Positions 1 through 21,600 of a DNA stretch of 64,000 bases are shown here, one piece after another; position 1 is the first letter of the stretch; every line of letters begins with the position of its first letter. A program made the position numbers and the translations under genes. The DNA is taken from the NCBI GenBank assembly GCA_005408345.1, contig SEMN01000647.1, positions 1 to 64,000 on the forward strand. Reading direction: 5' to 3'. The notes under the pieces are model-generated. The model saw nothing but the letters and a program-made list of their open reading frames with translations, did no database searches and had not been told where the DNA came from. Origin of the DNA: Macquaria australasica (lineage: Eukaryota > Chordata > Actinopteri > Centrarchiformes > Percichthyidae).

Positions 1-2645
1 TAACAGATGACTCCTATGCTAACTTTAGTCCCTCCCAAATTGATCATCTTGTTGATAGTGCTGCAGGCTCACTGCAAATAACACTCGACTCTATCGCTCC
101 TCTAAAAAAGAAGATAATAAAACAGGAGGTTAGCTCCATGGTATAACCTGGAAACCCGTAAATTAAAGCAAACATCGCAAGAACTTGAAAGGAAATGGCG
201 TTCCACCAATCTGGAAGAATCACGTTTAGCCTGGCAAGATAGTCTTAAAATGTATAGGAAGGCCCTCCGTAATGCCAGAGCAGCCTACTACTCATCATTG
301 ATAGAGGAAAATAAGAACAACCCCAGGTTTCTGTTCAGCACTGTAGCCAGGCTGACAGTCACAGCTCTGTTGAGCCATGTATTCCTATAGACCTCAGTAG
401 TAATGACTTCATGAGCTTCTTTAATGATAGAATTCTAACTGTTAGAGACAGAATTCAGCACCTCCTGCCCTCAGTTGGTACTGACTTATCTTCAAACAAA
501 GGAACCTTAGAAACAACTGTAAAACCTGTACATTTAGACTGCTTTTCTCCCATCAACCTTAGTCAACTAACTTCAATGATTTCTTCATCTAAGCCATCAA
601 CGTGTCTCTTAGACCCCGTCCCAACTAGGCTGCTTAAAGAAATTTTACCCTTAGTTAGCACTTATTTACTAGATATGATCAATCTGTCCTTATTAAAAGG
701 CTATGTGCCACAGTCCTTTAAAGTAGCTGTAATTAAGCCTCTTCTTAAAAAGCCCACTCTTGCTCCAGGGATTTTGTCAAATTAAAGACCTATATCTAAC
801 CCTCCTTTTCTCTCTAAGATCCTTGAGAAAGCAGTCGCCAATCAGTTGTGTGACTTTCTACACAACAACAAGCTGTTTGAGGATTTTCAGTCAGGATTTA
901 GAGTGCATCATAGCACAGAGACAGCACTGGTGAAAGTTACAAATGACCTAATTGCATCCGACAAAGGACTTGTCTCTGTACTTGTCTTACTAGATCTTAG
1001 TGCTGCATTCGATACCATTGACCATCACATTCTATTACAGAGACTAGAACATTTAATTGGCATTAAAGGCACCGCACTAAGCTGGTTTAAATCCTATTTA
1101 TCAGATCGATATCAGTTTGTACATGTTAACGATGAATCCTCTATGCACGCCAAAGTTAGTCACGGAGTTCCACAAGGTTCTGTGCTTGGACCAATTCTAT
1201 TCACCTTATACAGTATATGCTTCCTTTAGGCAATATTATTAGGAAGCACTCCATAAATTTTCATTATTGTGCAGATGATGCCCAGTTATATTTATCAATC
1301 AAGCCAGATAAAACCAATCAATTAGCTAAACTTCAAGCATGCCTTAAGGACATACAAACCTGGATGACCTGCAATTTTCTGATGTTAAACTCAGACAAAA
1401 CGAAGTATTGTACTTGGCCCCGAACACCTTCGAAACACATTATCTAAAGATATAGTTTCTCTAGATGGGATTGCCCTGGCCTCCAGTGACACCGTAAGGA
1501 ATCCTGGAGTTATCTTTGATCAGGATATGTCCTTTAACTCCCACATAAAACAAACTTCAAGGACTGCCTTTTTTCTCTTACGTAACATTGCAAAAATCAG
1601 GCACATTCTGTCTCAAAAAGAGAAAAAGCTTCTCTACACTGGCTCCCTGTAAAATCCAGAATAGAATTTAAAATCCTTCTCCTCACCTTCACAGCCCTTA
1701 ATGGTCAGGCACCATCATATCTTAAAGAGCTCATAGTACCCTATTACCCCACTAGAGCACTGCGCTCCCAGAATGCAGGGTTCCTTGTGGTTCCTAGAGT
1801 CTCTAAAAGTAGAATGGGAGCCAGAGCCTTCAGCTATCAAGCTCCTCTCCTGTGGAACCAGATCCCAGTTTGTGTACAGGAGGCAGACACCCTCCTCACA
1901 TTTAAGAGTAGGCTTAAGACTTTCCTCTTTGATAAAGCTTATAGTGTAGCTAGTGACTCAGGTGACCCCTGAGCCCCCCCTTAGTTATGCTGCTATAGGC
2001 CTAGACTGCCAGGAGACTGAGCTCCTCTCTCCTCCTCTTCCTCTCCATCTGTACGCACTCATATCCCATCAATGCTTGTTACTAACTACTACTTCTTCCT
2101 GTAGTTGTGTGCTTTCTCTCCTCTTTCTCTCTCTCTCCTTCTGTTGCTTTCTGCAGGTATTTCTGCCTCCAGAGCTGTAGAGTCTGGATCTATGGTTGCA
2201 GCCACCTGCTGCCCCCGTGTTCCTGCTCAACAGCTGCTGCTATTACTGTTATTGCTCTTATTATTAGTATTACTATTATTATATTGCTATTAGTATTATT
2301 TCTATTAATATTAACATCAATACCATTACCACAACTATTACTTTATATCTCTATGTAGAACTGTACTGTACTACTGTATGTTCTCTTTCCTCTTGCTCTC
2401 TCTCTCCCCCTCTCTCTCCACCCAACCGGTCGAGGCAGATGACCGCCCACCCAGAGCCTGGTTCTGGTTCTGCTCGAGGTTTCTACCTGTTAAAAGGGAG
2501 TTTTTCCTTGCCACTGTCTCCTAGTGCTTGCTCATGGTGGGAATTGTTGGGTCTCTGTAAATATAAAGAGTCGATCTAGACCTGCTCTATATGCCCTGAG
2601 ATAACCTTGTTATGATATGGCGCTATATACATAAAATTTAATTGT
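1..2645 (+). mobile_element. L2-clade (Maui-like) non-LTR retrotransposon, degraded copy A
   Basis: The window opens inside this element. Broken reading frames give reverse-transcriptase landmarks: FQSGFRVHHSTETALVKV near 880-935, LLDLSAAFDTIDHHILLQRL near 990-1045, GVPQGSVLGPILFTLY near 1165-1210 and the YADD-box region as YCADDAQLYLSIKP near 1265-1305. The frame is broken by stops and shifts near 785, 1230 and 1447. A C-terminal stretch (RMGARAFSYQAPLLWNQIPV) follows at 1810-1870. The 3' UTR ends with the common fish tail, 'ggcgctatatacataaa', near 2620-2635. A second copy on the minus strand at 48753-51208 lines up with it. It cannot be active in this form. The clade is inferred from RT motifs and the tail, without database comparison. 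Confidence 0.9.
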
Positions 2646-3590
2646 ACAGGTGTACCTAATAAAATGCACCATAAATGTCTAATCATCCTCTGCATTGTAA
2701 AACATAATATAAGTGGCTGATTCACATCTCAACTTTCAATATGGCTTCTTCTGTGGAGGTAACAGAATGCTTGGTTTGGTGTTACAGTGGGATTTTCACA
2801 GGCTTTTACATGCTCTGCTACAACATAACTAGATCAAGTTATGTGAGTCAGAGCTGGGCATCTGACTTTTAATAAATGGACCTGGGTGTAATCTCTATTC
2901 CACTTCACCCAGCCCTTTTGCACTTGATATGAACAAAAACCAAAATAGCGGGTCAGCTTTGAGAGCCCACACAGTCCATGCGCCCAAGACCTACTGCTTT
3001 GCACTTCTGATTAAAATAGGGCCCTCATCTTCCTCCATCTCTGCCTGTTACAGTCTCATTTAGTTCAAACTTAAAAGGGGAAATCCGCTGATTTTACACA
3101 TCAAAGTCTGTTTCCAGGTGTGTGCTGCATATGTGAAAAAGTTGTATAAAGCCTTTAGTGTCCCCAGAGGGAGCTATGTGAAGTCTGATAAATGTCCTCA
3201 AGTGATGTTACTTGAGTCAGCATCGGCTGAAGACTACAAGTTTGAAAATGAAAAAACAAAACAAAAGAAACAATGGGGGTGTGGAGTTAGAAAGATGTGA
3301 GTTTACTAGGCCTCTGTAGCCCACTCCTCATCTCTGCTTCAGTTTTAACAACTCAAGGCTACATTAGCATAATCTGAATCACTGAATAGTCTGTTGCAAG
3401 TCTAATAATATTATATAAGTGTTCTGTTTTCTTTCTGAAAATATTAAATTCCCTTGTCTGCTCTTTGCACTCTTTCAGTGAAAAACACAAAACTCTTCAG
3501 TCTTCATAAGGACACCCTTGCCTTCTCCACTCAAATAGCCTGACAAAATAAACTGAAAATCCAGCCATCCACTTTCCCATATAAACTTAA
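2646..3590. other. Non-coding stretch, nothing recognised
   Basis: This lies between the L2 tail and the TTAA-flanked element. Only short chance ORFs occur, for example 3118-3300. I searched it on the minus strand for the missing last exon of lonp1 (the segment starting A-K-R-A-G-V-T in vertebrate LONP1) and did not find it. Confidence 0.5.
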
Positions 3591-4595
3591 AGGTTCTATA
3601 TACGATATTCGCTGCCACTAGATGTCGCACTACCACCAGCATCTCAGACCAAAACACCTCCCCCTAACCAGAAACAGCCTTTATATCGCTCACCTCAAAG
3701 CCACCAAACCCCACCTTGCTGATCGTAAAACACACTTCAAACTTGACAAAAACAAAACTCACCAAAACCGCCTATAAATAGCCTATAAATAAATAGTAAT
3801 AGTAAATATTCAACTATAGGGAACCATTCACGTGTATCGCAGGGCTTTGCGGGGGTTGTATGGGGAGGACCGGGCAGAGCGGAGGGACAGAGCCACTGTT
3901 CGCCAACAGACAGCTGCTGAGCGCTGGGAAGCCCTGGAGGAGAGATCCAGGGGAAGAACCAGAGCTTCTGGAGGAATAAACACCTGGAGTAACACCAGAT
4001 TCTGCTCTGATCTGGAGCCGTTTACCGACAGGAGGAGAGCTCAGAGTTTATTTTAAAACTTTTGGGATTAAAAAGTGAATTTATCTTCACCCTCACTTCT
4101 CAACCTGTCTGTAGCAGCGAGCCACGGAGGTGCCGACCTCTCTCGGTACAGTCTCTCTTCGTCCATGTTGACTGCTGAATGGAGGGGAAATGTACTTTGC
4201 TTCATGAACGCACAGGGAGGAGAGGGGGAAAAGAAGAGAGACTGGAGGGAAATGACAGAAAGAACCAGAGTCTCTGGTGGTGAGTGAGTCAGCTCTGAAT
4301 GAATGAATGCCTTCAGCTGAACGTTTTGAACTGCAGTCTGCCATCTCACTTTTAAAATGCTGCGTAGGCGGCACTCTCTCAGACTCACATTTACCGATAG
4401 GCACTAACAGGCACGAACATGCATGCGCTGCCGGACCGGATTTCAAAACAAAGAACAGAGCAGCTCGGAGAACAACACACACAGAGGGAGTGTGACGTCA
4501 TTGTCTGATAAGGACGCCATTACTCCACTATATCTTTACATAGCAAATAGTTGTTTGGTGCTATATTAATGTTCAGTATCTCATATGTAGCACCT
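3591..4595. mobile_element. TTAA-flanked non-autonomous DNA element (piggyBac-like)
   Basis: TTAA at 3587-3590 is followed by aggttctatatacgatatt. At the other end, aatact/cagtatctcatatgtagcacct is followed by TTAA at 4596-4599. Read inward, the two ends are imperfect inverted repeats (AGGTTCTATATACGA against AGGTGCTACATATGA). The 1-kb interior has only short overlapping ORFs and no transposase I recognise. A TTAA target duplication is the hallmark of piggyBac-type elements; assignment to that superfamily is an inference. It sits about 120 bp beyond the last visible exon of lonp1, inside that gene's final intron. Confidence 0.55.
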
Positions 4596-4679
4596 TTAAT
4601 GATAAGGTGTACAAAATAATATATTTTGGGGGATGACAAAGCAGAAAACTTTCTATGTGTTTGGGAACCGTCTGTATCT

Positions 4680-4703
4680 GTGTGTGTGTGTGTGTGTGTG
4701 TGT
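4680..4703. repeat. (TG)n microsatellite beside lonp1 exon 20 donor
   Basis: An uninterrupted TG run of about 24 bp. In the sense of lonp1 it is a CA repeat starting about 12 nt inside the intron after exon 20, whose donor GTAAGT lies at 4714-4709. Confidence 0.9.
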
Positions 4704-4714
4704 CTTGTACTTAC

Positions 4715-15353
<10,639 letters not shown>

Positions 15354-15468
15354 GTTGATCTGGAGCTTTCTTCATCCATGCATGTGACCGATCTTCTTCC
15401 GTCCATGTTTGATGACGTAGTGTTAAAGCAATACATGCTCGAGAAATGCATTCAAATATCCTACATAT
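15354..15468 (-). promoter_or_regulatory. lonp1 5' UTR / proximal promoter (short, before minisatellite)
   Basis: Only about 115 bp separate the lonp1 start codon from the minisatellite. Within it, plus-strand cttccg at 15396-15401 reads as an ETS/GABP core CGGAAG on the gene strand. TGACGTA at 15413-15419 is a CRE/ATF half-palindrome. GABP and ATF-family factors are known regulators of nuclear-encoded mitochondrial genes, including stress induction of LONP1. That these copies are used is inference. I saw no TATA box. Confidence 0.4.
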
Positions 15469-16948
15469 CACAGACACAGACACAGGGCACAGACACAGGA
15501 CACAGATACAGACACAGACACAGACACAGGGTACAGACACAGGACACAGGCACAGACACAGGGCACAGACACAGGACACAGACACAGACACAGGGTACAG
15601 ACACAGGACACAGGCACAGACACAGGGCACAGACACAGGACACAGACACAGACACAGGGTACAGACACAGGACACAGATACAGACACAGACACAGGGTAC
15701 AGACACAGGACACAGATACAGACACAGACACAGACACAGGGTACAGACACAGGACACAGGGCACAGACACAGGACACAGATACAGACACAGACACAGACA
15801 CAGGGTACAGACACAGGACACAGGCACAGACACAGACACAGACACAGGGTACAGACACAGGACACAGATACAGACACAGACACAGGGTACAGACACAGGA
15901 CACAGATACAGACACAGGCACAGACACAGGGTACAGACACAGGACACAGACACAGGGCACAGACACAGGGCACAGACACAGGGCACAGACACAGGACACA
16001 GACACAGGCACAGACAGGGTACAGACACAGGACACAGACACAGGGTACAGACACAGGGCACAGACACAGGGCACAGACACAGACACAGGGTACAGACACA
16101 GGGTACAGACACAGGACACAGACACAGACACAGGACACAGGCACAGACACAGGGTACAGACACAGGACACAGACACAGGGCACAGACACAGGACACAGAC
16201 ACAGGGTACAGACACAGACACAGGGCACAGACACAGGGCACAGACACAGGGCACAGACACAGGACACAGACACAGGCACAGACAGGGTACAGACACAGGA
16301 CACAGACACAGGGTACAGACACAGGGCACAGACACAGGACACAGACACAGGCACAGACAGGGTACAGACACAGGACACAGACACAGGGTACAGACACAGG
16401 GCACAGACACAGGGTACAGACACAGGGCACAGGGTACAGACACAGGGTACAGACACAGGGCACAGACACAGGGCACAGGCACAGGGTACAGACACAGGGT
16501 ACAGACACAGACACAGGGTACAGACACAAGACACAGGACACAGGCACAGGGTACAGACACAGGGTACAGACACAGGGTACAGACACAGGGCACAGACACA
16601 GGGCACAGGCACAGGGTACAGACACAGACACAGGGTACAGACACAGGACACAGGCACAGGGTACAGACACAGGGTACAGACACAGGACACAGGCACAGGG
16701 TACAGACACAGGACACAGACACAGGACACAGGGCACAGGCACAGGGTACAGACACAGGGTACAGACACAGGGTACAGACACAGGACACAGGGTACAGACA
16801 CAGGGTACAGACACAGGACACAGACACAGGGTACAGACACAGGACACAGGCACAGGGTACAGACACAGGGTACAGACACAGGACACAGACACAGGGCACA
16901 GACACAGGGCACAGACACAGGACACAGACACAGGGTACAGACACAGGA
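15466..16948. repeat. Minisatellite of 6-7 bp CACAGA/CACAGG(A/G)/TACAGA units, ~1.48 kb
   Basis: The block is built almost wholly from CACAGA, CACAGGA, CACAGGG and TACAGA units. They combine into higher-order blocks such as ggtacagacacaggacacag, and the plus strand is nearly free of T. No unit makes a stop codon in the readable frames, so long ORFs run through it on both strands; these are artefacts. It begins about 115 bp upstream of the lonp1 start and may overlap its promoter. The mixture of unit lengths suggests repeated slippage and unequal exchange. Confidence 0.97.
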
Positions 16949-18601
16949 CTCTGTAGAGAAGAAACTCAATCACTCATCTCTTTTTCAATCGATTAGTCAT
17001 TCCCAACATTATTAACGTAACTTTCTGTTAAAGATGAAAAAATATCTTTTGAATGTAAAGACCGCAAGATTGATTTTATTGTTAATGTGATGATTTTAAT
17101 GGGAAGTTTTTTTATTCACAAATATTGTTTTTCCAAAAGATTACCAATATTTTCTCTTTTCCTCAAGATATTACATATTTTATAATTATCATGAAAAGTG
17201 ACAGTGACAATAGTATTTGCATAATTAAATATTGTTACATTTAAAAAATATTTAGAATTATTTTATTGATTTTCTTCTTTATTGTCCTTGTCCTTTCTGT
17301 TTTGTATTTCCTTTCTTAAAGAGTGATTGTATTTTCGATTTTACAATGTTTTACACTTTCATTGTGATGAAATGGAAATCTGTTTTGTATTAATAAAGTC
17401 TTTTGGGGAAAAATCTAAGCTACAATCTATGATTTTTTTTAAAGATGACTTTTGGTTTTACAGTGACACAAATGCAGCTTCTTACTTTTTAGTTAATCTG
17501 ACTGTTCTGCGATCAAAGAACTATCTACATAAATCCAAATTTTCAACTGTTAGAATGTTTACCTGCTTCTTTATGTTACATGAGTGTTGTTAAGAACATG
17601 CATGGTTTTCTTAATTCATCCATGGAATTTAAACACACTATGCTAATTCTCTTTCTCATAATAAAAAATCTATGAAAACATATAATCTTTGTTGTAAGCG
17701 TAAAGTCTTTGTCCACACATTCACCACAAAAAAGTAATAATACACACATTTACACAACAAAATAGTCCCAAATCCCATAACAATTTGAAAACAAATTTAA
17801 CAATAAATATATAATATTTGTAAAATAAAAATCTAATTATTCAACTTTGACAGATGTTATTGTCTCGCATCTATAGACATAACTTTCCTTCACACACATA
17901 CTTGAGTTGGAACAATGGGAATAGAAAAACATTATAAAAACAGGTACATCTTAATTGATGGTTAGAAGGGAACTGGATTTTTTTTTAAAATTAAGGTAAA
18001 ACCTTACCTGAACCTGTAATAACCTACAGTATACCTATGGAGTTATCCAGTATGTGATCTCATAAGGCTCTCAGTCTGCCAATGTCATTTTCATAAATAT
18101 CAGACTGCATACAGTAAGGCCTGAGGAAAGTCATCCAAAGCATTGTTATGCAGAATTTGGCATATTTTAGATATCAATGTAACCAAAATCTTTTCATTGA
18201 AAAACTTACACAAGATGGCCTAATTTGTGGATTCTGGAAGGAGTTCAGCGTTTCATCCCTTCTTTACAAAAGAGGAAAGTGTTAACCCTCAAGGTCCCTA
18301 TGAATGCTGGAAGCTAATGAACTTTTCTTTGTATTGTTGTGGTAAAATTAAGACACCTCTACAACACTGCTGCGTTTCTTGACACAACCACCTGTAGATC
18401 AGTGAAACATCATGTCACCTGCGTGCGTGTGCATGTGTTTCCTCGTGCGTGTGCACGAGAACAAACAAAATGGGGACCCACGCGTAAAACGTTATTCCTT
18501 TCCACTGCAAGCACCGCCTCATCTTTACGCTACTGTCCTCTTCAGATATTGAACTATATTCACTTGAATTTACAATATCAAGCCATGTTGCTGAGTAAAC
18601 T
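16949..18601. other. AT-rich intergenic DNA, no gene seen
   Basis: This lies between the minisatellite and the 3' end of the radial spoke gene. The longest ORF (17327-17593, 88 codons) has no recognisable domain and an AT-biased composition. I saw no RNA gene. A strand-symmetric repeat may be present, but I could not delimit one. Confidence 0.5.
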
Positions 18602-18607
18602 GATTTA
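18602..18607 (-). terminator. Candidate polyadenylation signal for radial spoke gene
   Basis: Plus-strand tttatt reads AATAAA on the gene strand, about 71 nt past the stop codon (18680-18678). Confidence 0.45.
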
Positions 18608-18677
18608 TTTGGCCATTGACTTACAAATAAATACTCAGAAGATAAAACATAGACATTTAAAATGTTTAACTGTTTTC

Positions 18678-21600
18678 TCAGTCATCATCTTCCTCCTCTT
18701 CGTCTGTGTCCTCCATCTCCTCCTGGGCAGCTTGCTGCTCCTCTAAAGCTTCTTTCACCGCCTGCTCCTCCTCCAGTGACGGGTCCAGGGCCTCAGTGAT
18801 CTCTGGTCCACTGGGATATTCTTTCTGTGGTAGCGGGGGGACAGGTGGGCTGTACCCTTCCCCTGCATACTTCAGACCCCATCCAACATATATGTTCTCA
18901 AACTTCCTAAATTAAGAGACATCACATGGTGGTTTGTAAATTGCAACATTGCCTCCAGGATACTTCAGAAATCAAACACAAGAAGTCAGAATATTGTGAT
19001 CTTTTCACTTACTTTCCACAAGCATATGCATATGACCCTGGCCAGAGGTTAGAACGCAGCACAGCTACTGCATGCTGAGAGGTGAGAGTGGAGGACATCT
19101 TGGAGCTCCAGGGAGGGGTGTTGAACATTTCTGAGAGACACACATATTAAAAAGACTTAGATGTCTTCAAAGACATATTGTGTCAAGGACACTGTGTCTG
19201 CTATTTTATTTATATACATTTATATCAATATAGCAAATAATGCATCATGATGAAATTGGTTATCAGACTTTACATAATAGTGGTTATTGTGCCTTCTCTA
19301 ATAATGGTGTGCCAACAAAAAATGTAAATTGTTATATTATTGTTTTAGTGCACTAACCCTACCTAAAATTCCATTTAGCTTCTCTGATACAGACTTGATA
19401 TTTTATGATAGATAATGTTGTATTTTCACCTTTACTACAAAGAGCACTGTCTTTTGCTTTGCTTGACAGCAAGCGGTTGCTATAGCTGCCATTGTCTCTA
19501 ATATAAACATGACGGCAGCAAGGAGAAAGAGGGCAGCTGCCACTCTGTCTGATGGGATGATGATTGACCTTTTTTAAACTTGCCACCGCACCTCGCCATG
19601 TGAGCATAGTAACCACAGAAATGACACCGAAAGAAATCATATTGCTAACCATTCCCTCTACTTTACGCTACAACCTGCTCTATTTGGCTGTGTGATGAGA
19701 ATAGAGTAAGTGGACAGCAGCCTGTTGAACGCACCTGATAGTTGTCCAATTCTAAAATCCTGATGAGCGTATCAACATTTTATCCCCTCCTGACTTTCAT
19801 GACTCTCATCTGGATTTTGGCAGCTGGACAGTCAGAGGACACTGAGAGATTTTAGTGAGTTACCTTATATCCCATCCCCTGCACTCCACTCTCAGAATAC
19901 AGGGCTCCTGTCTGCCCCCAGAGTTAAAAAGAAGTCAGCTGGATGCAGGGTCTTTGCTATTGTGTCCCCTTCCTCTGGAATAACCTCCCTGTTGATATCA
20001 GACAGTCTGACTCTGCTGAGGTATTTTAATTCAAACTTAAAACTCATCTTTTCACAAAAACTTTCAGTTAGTTGCTTATTCTTTGATTACTTCAGGCCTT
20101 ACATTTTAACATAATCCCTTCCGGCGGGTTGGTCTCAGTCTCAATGAATCTATTAGGCCTAGTACTTATAGTCCATTGCCGACAAGAACATTGTAAACTT
20201 TCTGAAAACCACTGCATCTCTTTAACCCTCTTGAGAATGTTGTATGCTGTACAGATTGTAAAGCCATTTGAGGCAAATTTGTGATACTAGGCTATATAAA
20301 TAAAATTGACTTGACTTAAATCAAACTGAAACTTTAAAAGTGTGGGATTTTGGATTTGAAAGGTATTTTTAAAAATGAGGGCAACAAGCCAGTGAAAATT
20401 ACATCCTTGGTTACCTTTTGAACCCATTACTTGTTTGTCAGGAAAATGTCCAAAGTCAAAGACTGACCTGCATCTTGGGAGAGGGGGGTGAGTAGAGGGG
20501 GTCCAACCTCTGGCTCAGGCTCATCAGGCTCCTCTTCCTTCTCCTCAGCCTCTCCTTCCTCATTAGAGTCTTCTCCTGGTTTCACAGCCAGGTTCACCCA
20601 AGTACAGCGGCCCTAAAACAGTCCATATTTGCACATTAAATAAGCACACTATACATCAGCTGAGAAATTGGTCAATGCACCTGCTTTGATCAGACTTGTA
20701 CCTGCTTCAGGATGTGCTGAACATGATGCACCCAGGTGGACTCAGTCATCTCAGCAGCTGGGATGCCCTCAAAGTCAGGATTCACTTCGTAGCTGTCCCG
20801 GGGTATCTCGTCTTCCTCGTCACCTTCCTCCTCCCCTGCCTGGAAGAAGCCCTGGGGGCTGACCTGTGTGCCAGCAGAGATCCGAGCGATCTGTGCTCTC
20901 AGATAGTTGGCTTCATTCCCGGGGAAAGGTGGGTAGCTCACAACTGGGGTGTCCAGCCTCCCAGTGAAGAATTTACGGATCTGGCGAGCAACAGTGATCT
21001 GTGCAGGACTGACTGAAGGGAGCTTTACCCAAGGAAGACCGGGCTCTTTGCACACATAGTAAACAAACTTGTTAGCACCTGTTCCTATGGCCTCCTTTGG
21101 CACAACTGGTGGGGGTTGATAGGTTGACTGAGGAAGTGGATCCATCTGAAAACAAAGCCACCACAAGGCCAGAAAAACAATAGACAGTTCATTTGAACTC
21201 AAACTTTATACTGAGTTTATATTTATAGAGGAGCAGATCATGAAACGGGGAGGCTTCTTACTAGAATATGATCAAATACTTTTAAAACAAGAACATTTGA
21301 TCCAAATAAAGCCCTGGTTCTCTCTGCAGCTGAGTTAAATAAAGAATTAATGACGATTATCTGGTGCATTGATTGAGTACTTCCTCACCTCATTCTCCTC
21401 ATTCTCTTTAGTCTCTGCCTCTCTCTCCTCTTCCTCAGCTGCTTCCTCAGTGCTCTGCTCTTCCTCTTCCTCCCCCTCTCTGTACTCAGCTTCAGCAACG
21501 ATATAGCTGCTCTCTGTCCCCAGAATCTTGCCCCACAGTCGGCAGCGCAGCAGCGCCTGTGACTCAACAAGCTGCTTGAGTGCAAGGAAGACCCTCTGCA

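Noticed and set aside
3832..4495. Several overlapping ORFs of 60-129 codons
   Set aside because: They lie in a TTAA-flanked non-autonomous element, overlap in both strands, and show no conserved domain.
15466..16948. CRISPR-like array
   Set aside because: No unique spacers; it is a tandem minisatellite in a vertebrate genome.
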